Both the position numbers and the translations under genes were made by a program. The notes under the pieces are model-generated. The model ran no database searches. It had not been told where the DNA came from and was given only the letters and a program-made list of their open reading frames with translations. From Diorhabda sublineata (taxonomy: Eukaryota > Arthropoda > Insecta > Coleoptera > Chrysomelidae), in NCBI RefSeq assembly GCF_026230105.1, contig NC_079483.1:18655312-18719311 (forward strand): 64,000 bases of DNA, given 5' to 3'. Each line of letters begins with the position of its first letter. Positions within the stretch are counted from its first letter, which is position 1. Of this stretch, positions 1-12,344 are shown in pieces.

Positions 1-1660
1 TGTTTTCAAAATGTTCGTTTTTTTGTGTAGATTAACACAAAAAATAAAAATTTTGGAAAAAATCATCGAAATCAGACGATTTTTCGATTTTTTAGAGCGT
101 TTATGATAAAATTTAAAGTCAGAAATCTTTAAGTGAGATAAAAAATGAATAAAAAAACATTTTTCCTTTGTTCTGTTCCCAAAATGTTCGTTTTTTGTGT
201 AGATTAACACAAAAAATAAAAATTTTGAAAAAAATCATCGAAATCAGACGATTTTTCGATTTTTTAGAGCGTTTATGATAAAATTTAAAGTCAGAAATCT
301 TTAAGTGAGATAAAAAATGAATTAACAAACATTTTTCAATTTTTCTGTTTCCAAAATGTTCGTTTTTTTTTGTGAAAATTAACACAAAAAATAAAAATTT
401 TGAAAAAATTCGTCAAAATCGGATGATTTTTCGATTTTCCAGAGCGTTTGTGATAAAATTTGAAGTCAGAAATGTTTAAGTGAGATAAAAAATGAATGAA
501 AAAACATTTTTCAATTTTTCTGTTTTCAAAATGTTCGTTTTTTTTGTGTAGATTAACACAAAAAATAAAAATTTTGAAAAAAATCATCGAAATCAGACGA
601 TTTTTCGATTTTTTAGAGCGTTTATGATAAAATTTAAAGTCAGAAATCTTTAAGTGAGATAAAAAATGAATTAACAAACATTTTTCAATTTTTCTGTTTC
701 CAAAATGTTCGTTTTTTTTTTGTGAAAATTAACACAAAAAATAAAAATTTTGAAAAAATTCGTCAAAATCGGATGATTTTTCGATTTTCTAGAGCGTTTA
801 TGATAAAATTTAAAGTCAGAAATCTTTAAGTGAGATAAAAAATGAATAAAAAAACATTTTTCAATTTTTCTGTTTTCAAAATGTTCGTTTTCTTGTGTAG
901 ATTAACACAAAAAATAAAAATTTTGAAAAAAATCATCGAAATCAGACGATTTTTCGATTTTTTAGAGCGTTTATGATAAAATTTAAAGTCAGAAATCTTT
1001 AAGTGAGATGAAAAATGAATAAAAAAACATTTTTCAATTTTTCTGTTCCCAAAATGTTCGTTTTTTGTGTAGATTAACACAAAAAATAAAAATTTTGAAA
1101 AAAATCATGGAAATCAGACGATTTTTCGATTTTTTAGAGCGTTTATGATAAAATTTAAAGTCAGAAATCTTTAAGTGAGATAAAAAATGAATAAAAAAAC
1201 ATTTTTCAATTTTTCTGTTTTCAAAATGTTCGTTTTCTTGTGTAGATTAACACAAAAAATAAAAATTTTGAAAAAATTCATCGAAATCGGATGATTTTTC
1301 GATTTTTTAGAGCGTTTATGATAAAATTTAAAGTCATAAATCTTTAAGTGAGATAAAAAATGAATTAACAAACATTTTTCAATTTTTCTGTTTCCAAAAT
1401 GTTCGTTTTTTTTTGTGAAAATTAACACAAAAAATAAAAATTTTGAAAAAATTCGTCAAAATCGGATGATTTTTCGATTTTCTAGAGCGTTTATGATAAA
1501 ATTTAAAGTCAGAAATCTTTAAGTGAGATAAAAAATGAATAAAAAAACATTTTTCAATTTTTCTGTTTTCAAAATGTTCGTTTTTTTGTGAAAATTAACA
1601 CAAAAAATAAAAATTTTGAAAAAATTCATCGAAATCGGATGATTTTTCGATTTTCTGGAG
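1..1660. repeat. Tandem array, ~173-bp AT-rich unit, ~9.6 copies
   Basis: The motif agagcgtttatgataaaatt recurs near 94, 266, 441, 615, 791, 964, 1136, 1309 and 1483, with a degenerate last copy near 1657, so the period is 172-176 bp. The array runs off the left edge of the window. Units differ by small indels in A/T runs and by substitutions such as catcgaaatcagacg versus cgtcaaaatcggatg. Each unit has a minus-strand reading frame of up to about 110 codons, but these are lysine/phenylalanine-rich by-products of AT-rich repeats and resemble no family I know. The last unit breaks at ~1660, directly against the mariner-like element that starts at 1669. Confidence 0.95.
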
Positions 1661-1668
1661 CGATAATA

Positions 1669-2066
1669 TACGAGGGTGGCTACTTAAGTTTTGAGATAGA
1701 CAAATAAGTTCAAAATGATTCGTCTTTTGCGATCTTTTTTTTTGGCACATTATGGGTCTATAATTCAAAATTGACGACAACAACGAAGCACCACCACGAT
1801 TGAATTTGGAAAACCAACGAAACACGAGGGGGCCTCATCACCAAAAGTCGAAGCGATTTAATCGGCAAACTGCAATTGATCTAATCCACGTCTAAATTCA
1901 TCACACGAAAATTTAATACCATTTTTAGACCAAGATGAATGTTTCAAATATCTGCAAACATCACTTGTTCACCATTAAAAATGTCAAATTTCTTGTTGGC
2001 AATGTCAGATTTGACATATTCACATCAGCGTTGCCGTATTTCCAAACTTAATTAGCAACCCTCGTA
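1669..2066 (-). mobile_element. Deletion-derivative mariner element with TIRs and N-terminal transposase remnant
   Basis: Inverted ends cgagggtggctacttaag (from 1671) and its imperfect complement ending at 2064 are each flanked by TA, the mariner/Tc1 target-site duplication. On the minus strand the interior carries pieces of a mariner N-terminal DNA-binding region: a segment ending STFGDEAP (~1840-1930), then FRWFSKFNRGG (~1790-1825), which matches the family pattern T-x-FRW-[FY]-x-x-FNRGR. No catalytic DDE region remains and the frame is interrupted. At ~400 bp, against about 1.3 kb for a full mariner, it is a non-autonomous internal deletion. The 5' non-coding part (tgtcagatttgacatattc) resembles the ends at 53.0 and 63.6 kb, so all three probably belong to one family. 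Confidence 0.8.
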
Positions 2067-3170
2067 TGCAATATATGAGAAAAATTGACATCTGACATAA
2101 AGACATACTTTCGTAAAAAGTACAAACAAACATCTTGAAGAATCCAGACTCACAGTTATTTTTGTAACGGAAACTGCGGTTTTTTCATTTTGAACGGTTG
2201 GCGGTCCTGCTAATGACATCTGCTGTCATCTGCCAAACGCCAAACGGGGTTGGAAAGGCAGAGCTCGAAGCGTACAGCAAATCTGCAGCTTAGCGACGAT
2301 CTTCTCCAGCATTGGACATCCTGGTTGAGCAGTTTGACAACAAAGCTGAAAGAAGTTGATTTCCAGTGCTTTCAAACTAGTTACGTGGGGTTCTTTTGGA
2401 GTCTTCAGATACCTTAACATGCTGATTGTTTGCATACTGGATGGTTTGGTTGTAAAGCTTTTCGTTTGAGTCAAACAACGAAAACTTTGGTTGGGTTTAA
2501 ATCATTGGTATAGCAAATGTCTTCTTGTTTAGCCCAAACTAATGGCAATCTCATACACGTCATAATATTTGTGTGGAAACTTGTTTCCTAACAGGAATTC
2601 CAATGTAATCTAAAGCAATTTCCAGACAACAGCGTGAAAAAAAATCATCAAATTTTATATTTGATTAGACTTGATTGATTAATTTTCCAACTACCATGAA
2701 TATTATAAAATTTTAATGACGATTAGGTACAATTAAAAAATTCGGACGAACGGTTGTTGTTAACCTTAGACCACTTCGACTTCAAGGTCAAAAAAGAGAA
2801 TCTCTTCTTCTTGACCCCAGACGTACAGGACTGGTCTCTTGTGAATTATATCCACATATATAGAAAATAATTGGTTTCTACGTTAATAATTCTAAAACAA
2901 CACGGTCAACCCGGACGAGATGGAATATCTTTTTCATTTCATTTATGTTGAACAAAAACAAGTAGGTTAAATGTTTTAGATAATTTTTAAATATTTATAT
3001 CGAGAACGCAACCTGCAAGGACTTGAAAATAGATTGAATTTCAGCTATTTTGGATACTTAATTTTCGTTTAACAAAATTTACTATAGAACCAACATCTTA
3101 ATTCGAGAATTTACGGATCTTCCTCGTAATATATTATCAAACGAACCAGTACAAACAAACCAGTGATAAA
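2067..3170. other. Intergenic, no supported feature
   Basis: AT-rich DNA. An 82-codon minus-strand frame at 2226-2474 shows no domain I recognise. No repeat structure was seen. Confidence 0.6.
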
Positions 3171-3171
3171 A

Positions 3172-3505
3172 ATTCATAGAAAAATGACAAACCAACATTT
3201 CTACACTTTATTGACCTCATGAAAGCGTTCGATCGTATCAAAATACCTATCAACATAATCCAAAGGTTACGAAATGTACGATTGGGAAAAAACAACATCG
3301 AACAAGTCCTTCAGAAGCAAATTAAAAGGTCAAATAATGCAACAGAGAAAGTAATTGACGTAGAAGATGAAGTAAGAGGAGAAGTAGAAAGAGAAAAACA
3401 AACAAAAGCACGAATTCAGATTAGACGTCGACCATGAAAGAAGTAGAATGACATTCTAGAGCCAGGATAAGAGAAGATATCGAAGAAGAGTGAACTATTA
3501 TGGAA
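3172..3505 (+). pseudogene. LINE reverse transcriptase fragment, left arm of an inverted pair
   Basis: Reading the plus strand from ~3184 gives KPTFLHFIDLMKAFDRIKI, the RT domain A pattern of non-LTR retrotransposons (F-x-D-x-x-KAFD-x-[IV]) with its catalytic aspartate. The frame stays open through an arginine- and glutamate-rich tail to a stop at 3437. The true frame begins upstream of the first ATG at 3219, which is not a real start. Domain A is normally followed by domains B and C with the YxDD box; none of that is here. The same sequence recurs inverted at 3858-4226, so the locus can form a long hairpin. Confidence 0.75.
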
Positions 3506-3857
3506 TTAAGAAGAAGAGGACTATCGAATTGTCGTTAAGTAATTGTTTTCGCGCCTACGCAAATCGAATTTTGGGCTGTTGGATTCAAGCGATGCCTCAT
3601 CAGCTTGAATCGCGAAATGCGTTCGGGATAGCTATCAAAAGAACGCATTTGTACCAAAAACTAATACGAATGAACATTTCTAGGGTTTATTAAGGTCAAA
3701 ATTGGTTAAACCTGTTCCGGAAAAGGCGCAGACAGTTTCTTTGGATGGAAAACTAATAGTGACGGTTGTTTGGTATAGACACATCAATTAAAAGGAAAAA
3801 ATAAGAAGAAAACCGGATATATAAAGGTAGAATAAGAAAAATCGAGGTTCCATAATA
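3506..3857. other. Spacer between inverted LINE fragments
   Basis: About 350 bp of single-copy DNA separates the two inverted RT fragments. It contains a short plus-strand frame (3490-3693) without recognisable domains. In a transcript it would be the loop of a ~330-bp stem. Confidence 0.6.
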
Positions 3858-4226
3858 GATCTATCGACTGTTTCTTCTACGATATCTTCACTCTAGGTTG
3901 TCATTCGTGGTCGATCTCTTATCTAAATTCGTGCTTTTGTTTCTTTGGTACTACGACCTTATTCGCTGTTTCTACTTGTCCTTTTACCTCATCTTCTACG
4001 TCTCAATAATTGGTTACGCCAATTCCAAGGTAATTACTTTCTCCGTTGCATTATTTGGCCTTTTAATTTGCTTCTGAAGGGCTTGTTCGATGTTGTTTTT
4101 TCCCAATCGTACATTTCGTAACCTTTGGATTATGTTGATAGGTATTTTGATACGATCGAACGCTTTCGTGAGGTCAATAAAGTGTAGAAATGTTGGTTTA
4201 TCATTTTTCTATAGATTTCCGGTGTA
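3858..4226 (-). pseudogene. LINE reverse transcriptase fragment, right arm of the inverted pair
   Basis: The minus strand reads PTFLHFIDLTKAFDRIKIP, the same RT domain A as the left arm, with threonine where the left arm has methionine. The two arms match closely around the KAFD region and more loosely towards the loop, where this copy has extra bases and stops. It is an old, non-functional fragment. Inverted duplication or two opposed insertions could explain the arrangement. Confidence 0.75.
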
Positions 4227-4898
4227 TACTTTATTGATATGCACGAATTAATACTTAAAAACGATTCGAATCCCTAAAATGACAATATATAATAATCAAT
4301 AGGGTTTACTTTATGTTTTATATCGACAATTTTTATAAAAGTAAACTGTTCCTACTAAGAAAGACGGAATGATAACGATTTCTCTAACCCCCGAGGTTCC
4401 GGATCGGTTCTGCGCATTCTCAAGCATGCGCAGTATATATAAAGTGTCTCGAACGAGAAAGATAATGAATATCGTCCGTACCTTAACATAGGGATGTTTC
4501 TATCTCATACCAACTGTCCATACAGGATATTTATAGATGGTAACGTCGAATGTCGAGTTTATATATAGGTTAAGTTCGTTCATACCGATTTACAAACTTA
4601 ATAAAACGGTTGTAGTTGTAACATCACCAACGAGTACAAAAAGATAACAAAATAAAGTGTAAATCTTATATAAAATGAATTCCCGATGCGTAATTCCACC
4701 AAATATGGAAACTAGTTTGTTAAAAAGGAGACATATTAAATCTAAAGTAATTTATTCGAAAACCGGATTAAACTTCCGAATGAAACGTTAGATAAAGGGC
4801 TAACGATACACTTAAATCTGTCTTAGTACTTCTACCGAGTTGTAATATAACCAGCGCGCCACATATATCTTTGTCTTTTTATTTAAAAAGGAATTTAA
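4227..4898. other. Intergenic, no supported feature
   Basis: Single-copy AT-rich DNA with a short GC-richer patch near 4385-4440 (ctcaagcatgcgcagtatat). I see no open frame of note. Confidence 0.5.
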
Positions 4899-5720
4899 AG
4901 GAAAAATGTCGCTTTTATATACTGGTTTATTCGAAGAAAACGGTTTCATGCAAAAAAGAAAACTAAACAGCCTCGTATTAAGTTATTCAATGCAGAAATT
5001 AACGCACCATACAGTAATCGCAAAATCGAAACTTCTTACTTGGATTTCTTCGAGGAAATGGTGAAGGAAAACCGCCGGTAGCGCTTTTCTCGATCCATAT
5101 TCCACAGAAGATCTTCTACATAATTTCATTTCCTGCGGATATTGGGCACAGAAGGTCTACGTGATTAACAACCCTTGGCTGCCCCGTTTGTTGTTTTTTT
5201 TTCAGGTTTTTCCTTCGTACTTAAGTATCTGAAGAAACTGCGAAGTAAAATGAAAATGCGGTTTCAAAGAGAAGACGTTCGACGTGAACAAGATGACACC
5301 AAACGTTTGGGCACCTCGGGCGGCGCCTTCTGGAATCTGGAAGGATTTTGAAAGCTGAAAATGAGACCCCGAGACCGCACCCATGGCTCTGATCATCTTG
5401 CAGAAGTTGAATTCGAATCGGATTGGCCTACACAGCGACGTAAAGACTCAAAAATTCTTGATTGCGTGAAAATTTCATGGTAAAAAGGCGCCACAACGAT
5501 ACAAGTCAAAAAGAAATCGAGGACGAACAAGGACGTTGTTTCTTGGAAGGCTATTCTGGATCTACTTGGAGCAGGCACTCAAAACGTCGATTGGAATATG
5601 TCCCAGTGACAAAACTAGGCTACAATCACACGATTTGCTTTCCAGAAGATGAAATAGTGATGACATCGGGGTGATTTACCTTTTTTCCGAAGATATTCTG
5701 TAGATAAAGCAATAAAAACG
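4899..5720 (+). other. Possible host-gene remnant or unannotated 3' exons
   Basis: Three open plus-strand segments lie in a row. One ends at a stop at 5079-5081 and includes the residues SYLDFFEEMVKENRR. One runs 5208-5351 (48 codons, ending GTSGGAFWNLEGF) directly after a polypyrimidine tract and CAG at 5203-5205 that looks like a splice acceptor. One is the 70-codon frame at 5462-5674. An AATAAA-type poly(A) signal lies at ~5710. The composition is more codon-like than the surroundings. I do not recognise the protein. It could be the end of a host gene, a pseudogene, or chance; no donor site or conserved domain settles it. Confidence 0.25.
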
Positions 5721-7240
5721 TGTCGATTGAAAAAATCCTTTTTTTTTTCGCGCTATTAAAGTACTAGATTGTTTTTACGTCTTACTAACTAAGTTTACAC
5801 TAACCAATTAAATGTCGTTAAGCATTCTATGATCTGAATAGAAAAAGCTTCAAATTTATAATCCAATTACTGCCTCGGTACTACAGATAAACATTAAATA
5901 ACAATTTAGCGTTTTCCTAATATAGATATAAGTGATTTTTCCGCATCATTACCCATCTTACGCTAATCAAAAGTAAAATTAATGAAGAATCAACAAATTT
6001 ACAGATTTTCTAATCTTTTTTTATAGTTTTCGCCGTTGAATATCATTTTTATTTATCGCTATGATCGATTAAAGGGTGTTTTGTTGTAATTCGACCCCTT
6101 TTCCGTTAATTTTCTTCATAATATTTGCAGATTTTATCCATTATAACATATTAATGGAAAACTTAGCGCGACCGAACTTTTAATCGGCATTAAACACTTG
6201 AGAAAACCACTAATATGTGTTTTTAATTTGATTTCACACAATTGAGTTGCCGATTGATCGCAGTGCTCAGCTTGAGGGTTGTTTCCTCTATCCACAAAGT
6301 GGAATACTGGAATTGCGGTTTATCCTGACGAGGTACCACTAGACAAATGATCGAAATCATCCTGTGGGGGCAACTTTTTGATCGGATATTTGAAGTTGTC
6401 TGCAGACTGGTTTTGGTTGCGCCATATTTTCGTTAGTTACTACAGATGCCGTTCGTCCAGATGGCGGCGCGTCGGAAACAGAGCCCCTTTTTTAAAAAAA
6501 TTCCGATACGTCTTCCGCACTGTTGAACGGTTCGGTAGCGGCGGGCTCGGATTAGCAATTCGGCTTTAATTATTTGCTTTTTCGACTTTTAGTCAAGGTT
6601 TTGAATAAAATCGTTGATTTGTTTGTAGTTGTTCATTTGGAGGATTCTCGAGGACAGTCCTTGAAGGATTTGGTATTAATTTAAATAAACGAATCGAGGG
6701 TGTTTGCGGTTTTTTATAATTCAACAACCTTTTCACATTTTCGCTGAGTTGTTTATAATTTTCAAAAACGTTCAGTATGTCATTTTTTTCATCATTGAAA
6801 CTGTGTAGTTTCGTAGGCTTGGCTCTATAAATTCACGTGTATATACACACACACACACACACCTGAACAAATTATTCAAATAAAACGATTATCGGAAACC
6901 TCACACATTGAAAATGTTCGTCATTAATTTCTGCTAACCGAAAAAAATTTCTGAATCCTCTCAGTGGAATTTAAAAAAAAAATCGACATTTTACTTTCGT
7001 CATCTAACGGGATTCTTCTAATGCTATGCAATTAAAGACATGTCAGTAACAGTAAGATTATAATGTATTAATTTACCATCAAGATATAAATAATAATTAT
7101 TGTCATTATTTATAATTTGCCGGGTTGCCAAATCCATTAGCATTATCAGTGAGTTCAAGAAATGAATCTAACTCACAAATTTGGTGGTTGATAACCGGCA
7201 AACAAACAAAAAAACTGACGCTGTCAGTTTGGTGGGTTTT
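5721..7240. other. Intergenic; short (AC)n microsatellite at 6845-6862
   Basis: AT-rich single-copy DNA with an AC dinucleotide run at 6845-6862. The 63-codon frame at 6378-6569 has no recognisable domain. From ~7215 the sequence becomes the left edge of the 293-bp array. Confidence 0.6.
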
Positions 7241-10200
7241 TTGAACTGTTTCCAAGGAATCAAACCATAAAAAAAACTACCAGAATAGCGAAAACTCATC
7301 GGAAACTGTTGGAACTCGGCCGGGAAGTGATTCCGCATCCCCCAAACAGCCCTGATCTGGCACCATCTGATTACTATTTATATCGAAGTTTGCAGAATTG
7401 AGGAATGTCTAGCAAAGCGTAGTTTGGAAGAATCTGCGGTATCGGTTGATTGTTTTGCCTGTTTGAAAATAAAAAATGTTGATTTGAAGATATTTGAAGA
7501 GTTTTTGGTGCAGAAATTTGATGGGTTTTGATTGAGCTGCTTCCATGGAATCAAACCATCAAAAAAAAACGACCAGAAAAGCGAAAACTCATCGGAAACT
7601 GTTGGAGCTCGGCCGGGAAGTGATTCCGCATCCCCCAAACAGCCCTGATCTGGCACCATCTGATTACTACTTATTTCGAAGTTTGCAGAATTGAGGAATG
7701 TCTAGCAAAGCGTAGTTTGGAAGAATCTGCGGTATCGGTTGATTGTTTTGTCTGTTTGAAAATAAAAAATGTTGATTTGAAGATATTTGAAGAGTTTTTG
7801 GTGCAGAAATTTGATGGGTTTTGATTGAGCTGCTTCCAAGGAATCAAACCATCAAAAAAAAAACGACCAGAATAGCGAAAACTCATCGAAAACTATTGGA
7901 GCTCGGCCGGGAAGTGATTCCGCATCCCCCAAATAGCCCTGATCTGGCACCATCTGATTACTACTTATTTCGAAGTTTGCAGAATTGAGGAATGTCTAGC
8001 AAAGCGTAGTTTGGAAGAATCCGCGGTATCGGTTGATTGTTTTGTCTGTTTGAAAATAAAAAATGTTGATTTGAAGATATTTGAAGAGTTTTTGGTGCAG
8101 AAATTTGATGGGTTTTGATTGAGCTGCTTCCATGGAATCAAACCATCAAAAAGAAAACGACCAGAATAGCGAAAACTCATCGGAAACTATTGGAGCTCGG
8201 CCGGGAAGTGATGCCGCATCCCCCAAACAGCCCTGATCTGGCACCATCTGATTACTATTTATTTCGAAGTTTGCAGAATTGAGGAATGTCTAGCAAAGCG
8301 TAGTGTGGAAGAATCTGCGGTATCGGTTGATTGTTTTGTCTGTTTGAAAATAAAAAATGTTGATTTGAAGATATTTGAAGAGTTTTTGGTGCAGAAATTT
8401 GGTGGGTTTTGATTGAGCTGCTTCCAAGGAATCAAACCATCAAAAAAAACGACCAGAAAAGCGAAAACTCATCGGAAACTATTGGAGCTCGGCCGGGAAG
8501 TGATTCCGCATCCTCCAAACAGCCCTGATCTGGCACCATCTGATTACTATTTATTTCGAAGTTTGCAGAATTGAGGAATGTCTAGCAAAGCGTAGTTTGG
8601 AAGAATCTGCGGTATCGGTTGATTGTTTTGTCTGTTTGAAAATAAAAAATGTTGATTTGAAGATATTTGAAGAGTTTTTGGTGCAGAAATTTGATGGGTT
8701 TTGATTGAGCTGCTTCCAAGGAATCAAACCATCAAAAAAAAAACGACCAGAATAGCGAAAACTCATCGAAAACTATTGGAGCTCGGCCGGGAAGTGATTC
8801 CGCATCCCCCAAACAGCCCTGATCTGGCACCATCTGATTACTATTTATATCGAAGTTTGCAAAATTGAGGAATGTCTAGCAAAGCGTAGTGTGGAAGAAT
8901 CTGCGGTATCGGTTGATTGTTTTGTCTGTTTGAAAATAAAAAATGTTGATTTGAAGATATTTGAAGAGTTTTTGGTGCAGAAATTTGGTGGGTTTTGATT
9001 GAGCTGCTTCCAAGGAATCAAACCATCAAAAAAAACTAGCAGAATAGCGAAAACTCATCGGAAACTATTGGAGCTCGGCCGGGAAGTGATTCCGCATCCT
9101 CCAAATAGCCCTGATCAGGCACCATCTGATTACTATTTATTTCGAAGTTTGCAGAATTGAGGAATGTCTAGCAAAGCGTAGTTTGGAAGAATCTGCGGTA
9201 TCGGTTGATTGTTTTGTCTGTTTGAAAATAAAAAATGTTGATTTGAAGATATTTGAAGAGTTTTTGGTGCAGAAATTTGATGGGTTTTGATTGAGCTGCT
9301 TCCAAGGAATCAAACCATCAAAAAAAAAACGACCAGAATAGCGAAAACTCATCGAAAACTATTGGAGCTCGGCCGGGAAGTGATTCCGCATCCCCCAAAC
9401 AGCCCTGATCTGGCACCATCTGATTACTACTTATTTCGAAGTTTGCAGAATTGAGGAATGTCTAGCAAAGCGTAGTGTGGAAGAATCTGCGGTATCGGTT
9501 GATTGTTTTGTCTGTTTGAAAATAAAAAATGTTGATTTGAAGATATTTGAAGAGTTTTTGGTGCAGAAATTTGATGGGTTTTGATTGAGCTGCTTCCATG
9601 GAATCAAACCATCAACAAAAAACTACCAGAATAGCGAAAACTCATCGGAAACTATTGGAGCTCGGCCGGGAAGTGATTCCGCATCCCCCAAACAGCCCTG
9701 ATCTGGCACCATCTGATTACTACTTATTTCGAAGTTTGCAGAATTGAGGAATGTCTAGCAAAGCGTAGTGTGGAAGAATCTGCGGTATCGGTTGATTGTT
9801 TTGTCTGTTTGAAAATAAAAAATGTTGATTTGAAGATATTTGAAGAGTTTTTGGTGCAGAAATTTGATGGGTTTTGATTGAGCTGCTTCCATGGAATCAA
9901 ACCATCAACAAAAAACTACCAGAATAGCGAAAACTCATCGGAAACTATTGGAGCTCGGCCGGGAAGTGATTCCGCATCCCCCAAACAGCCCTGATCTGGC
10001 ACCATCTGATTACTATTTATATCGAAGTTTGCAAAATTGAGGAATGTCTAGCAAAGCGTAGTTTGGAAGAATCTGCGGTATCGGTTGATTGTTTTGTCTG
10101 TTTGAAAATAAAAAATGTTGATTTGAAGATATTTGAAGAGTTTTTGGTGCAGAAATTTGATGGGTTTTGATTGAGCTGCTTCCATGGAATCAAACCATCA

Positions 10201-10920
10201 AAAAGAAAACGACCAAAAAAGCGAAAACTCATCGGAAACTATTGGAGCTCGGCCGGGAAGTGATTCCGCATCCCCCAAACAGCCCTGATCTGGCACCATC
10301 TGATTACTACTTATTTCGAAGTTTGCAGAATTGAGGAATGTCTAGCAAAGCGTAGTGTGGAAGAATCTGCGGTATCGGTTGATTGTTTTGTCTGTTTGAA
10401 AATAAAAAATGTTGATTTGAAGATATTTGAAGAGTTTTTGGTGCAGAAATTTGATGGGTTTTGATTGAGCTGCTTCCATGGAATCAAACCATCAACAAAA
10501 AACTACCAGAATAGCGAAAACTCATCGGAAACTATTGGAGCTCGGCCGGGAAGTGATTCCGCATCCCCCAAACAGCCCTGATCTGGCACCATCTGATTAC
10601 TATTTATATCGAAGTTTGCAAAATTGAGGAATGTCTAGCAAAGCGTAGTTTGGAAGAATCTGCGGTATCGGTTGATTGTTTTGTCTGTTTGAAAATAAAA
10701 AATGTTGATTTGAAGATATTTGAAGAGTTTTTGGTGCAGAAATTTGATGGGTTTTGATTGAGCTGCTTCCATGGAATCAAACCATCAAAAAGAAAACGAC
10801 CAAAAAAGCGAAAACTCATCGGAAACTATTGGAGCTCGGCCGGGAAGTGATTCCGCATCCCCCAAACAGCCCTGATCTGGCACCATCTGATTACTATTTA
10901 TATCGAAGTTTGCAGAATTG
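7240..10920 (+). repeat. Tandem array, ~293-bp unit containing a mariner transposase C-terminus, ~12.5 copies
   Basis: The marker gagctcggccgggaagtgat occurs 13 times, near 7315, 7610, 7900, 8195, 8487, 8780, 9075, 9368, 9660, 9955, 10250, 10540 and 10835, a mean spacing of 293 bp. Each unit's plus strand encodes the mariner motif HPPNSPDLAPSDYYL, where the D of PSD is the third catalytic aspartate of the DD34D triad. In all but the last unit the frame then leaves the transposase (LQN followed by a stop) and enters non-transposase sequence. Neighbouring units alternate variants (for example gtttggaag versus gtgtggaag), and some copies two units apart (586-587 bp) are identical, so amplification involved dimers. 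Minus-strand 71-codon frames here are shadows. Confidence 0.95.
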
Positions 10921-10985
10921 TTTGAATGATCAAACTTCATTCTCACTTGGTTCAGTTTTTTGCTGATAAGTCTAGAACTTTATGA
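10800..10985 (+). pseudogene. Mariner transposase C-terminal remnant at the array edge
   Basis: In the last unit of the 293-bp array the coding sequence does not break after SLQN. It continues as NCLNDQTSFSL and, after a frameshift, VQFFADKSRTL before a stop. That is the expected C-terminal continuation of a mariner transposase (S-L-Q-N-x-L ... F-F-A-D-K-S). The single-copy continuation beyond the array suggests the array grew inside this mariner copy. It is broken by at least one frameshift and lacks the first two catalytic aspartates. Confidence 0.75.
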
Positions 10986-12340
10986 AATCAGTAAATCAAT
11001 TTTTCACCATTTAGAATCTAATAAAATATATAGTGTCCCCCCGGATAGGACTCTTATAGATCGAATAATTTTACTTTTTGTATATTTATATAAAATAATT
11101 TACAAAACGCATGGATTTTTCAACGATCCTGTTTAGAGATTTTCTTTCGCGAAAACTATCCGTTTGGAATAGTTTGAACACACCCTGTATGTATTATAAT
11201 TGAAGTTTTAGCCGTTTAGAATGAACGTAGTCATTTAATCAAAATGATAATATAATGATATACTGCATTAAGTAGCTAAAATGTTTTTATAAACGCAACC
11301 AGCCAAGTTTCAAATAGAGATAATTATTTTTTTTTTATATATACTTCACGAACGCCGTTTCACACGAAATTTTACACGTTTTGTTACTCTATAATGAATC
11401 TTTAAAAGATACAGTCACAAAAACCGAGTAAAAGGTTTAGTTTTTATGAAAATAAACCTGTTTAAAATGAGGTAATATACTTCTTCTTTTTTATCTATAA
11501 GCTTATACTGAAAGAAGAAGAAAATTATATCGCAACGGTCTTAGAACATCAAATTTGTAATAGAAATTAATACGGCGAAGAATTATTTAAAATGAATTTT
11601 TTTCGTTATACGAGGGCGGGTCAATATTTGAATCAAACGACTGATTCGTGGTTTCAAAAATTCACTCGATGTAGATCGTTACAATTTTAATAATTTGAGG
11701 TTAGGCGCCGACTACACACGTCGGATATGACGTTGGTTAGTACCACGGAACGGACACCATAAATTCGAAGCTGATTCGCTTCGAAAATTGTAATTTTTTC
11801 TATGTAAAAATCAAGCACGAAAATGTGGAGATTCTTACGAATATTTATCTTGAACTTTTGTAAGTTGTAGTGGTCTGGAAAGTCGTGCCACCACCGCCAA
11901 AGAAACGAGTCTCGGTAACTTGAAGTTCTGGACGTTTGCCTGTCGAGCAGATCTTGCAAAATCGTTGATATTTCTTCTATGCTTTAAGTTCGAGTATCTT
12001 TAGAGTATGGTTGAGGGTCGAGCTCCAGGTGTGCGAGAAATAACCTAAAAACGAACGAATCTGAGCCTTCTAGTGGATTCGAAGTTTGGTTAAGTCCAAA
12101 CAGGATCGAATCTTTAGCTACAGCGCCAGTCCTCTGCGTAAAAACAACAACCCGGATCCTTGATGCATCAAACTCGATCAAATTGCTTCCACCACATTCC
12201 GGAATGTTTCCAAAATCGGTTTTGGTAGATCTATAGTTGCATTTTGCTTAAACCGCGTCTAAAAGCCTCTTGGTCTACCCAGAAATATCTCGAGGTCTTG
12301 TTTTAACTTTATTTAAGAAAAAAATACAAAGATAGTTAGC
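10986..12340. other. Intergenic with possible decayed transposon ends and a doubtful retroelement frame
   Basis: A mariner-like end (tacgagggcgggtcaatatt) sits near 11610 and a caccctgtatg end motif near 11183. Minus-strand frames at 11687-11959 and 11984-12181 are open. The second contains EFDASRIRVVVFTQR, faintly like the [ET]DAS-G-x-G-A-V-L-x-Q start of a Ty3/gypsy RNase H domain, but the match is too weak to call. Confidence 0.35.
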
Positions 12341-12344
12341 TATA

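Noticed and set aside
1..1660. Protein-coding family in the 173-bp array
   Set aside because: Frames arise from AT-rich repeat sequence, give Lys/Phe/Ile-rich products and shift phase with indels between units.
4260..4290. tRNA from a gattcgaatccc-like T-loop
   Set aside because: No matching acceptor stem, D-arm or A box upstream.
7378..10819. Repeated 71-codon minus-strand frames
   Set aside because: They are antisense to the mariner C-terminal motif and its neighbouring sequence in the 293-bp unit.
11984..12181. Ty3/gypsy RNase H fragment (EFDASRIRVVV)
   Set aside because: Only the DAS motif fits; the following G-x-G-A-V-L pattern is not met and no other pol domain is nearby.
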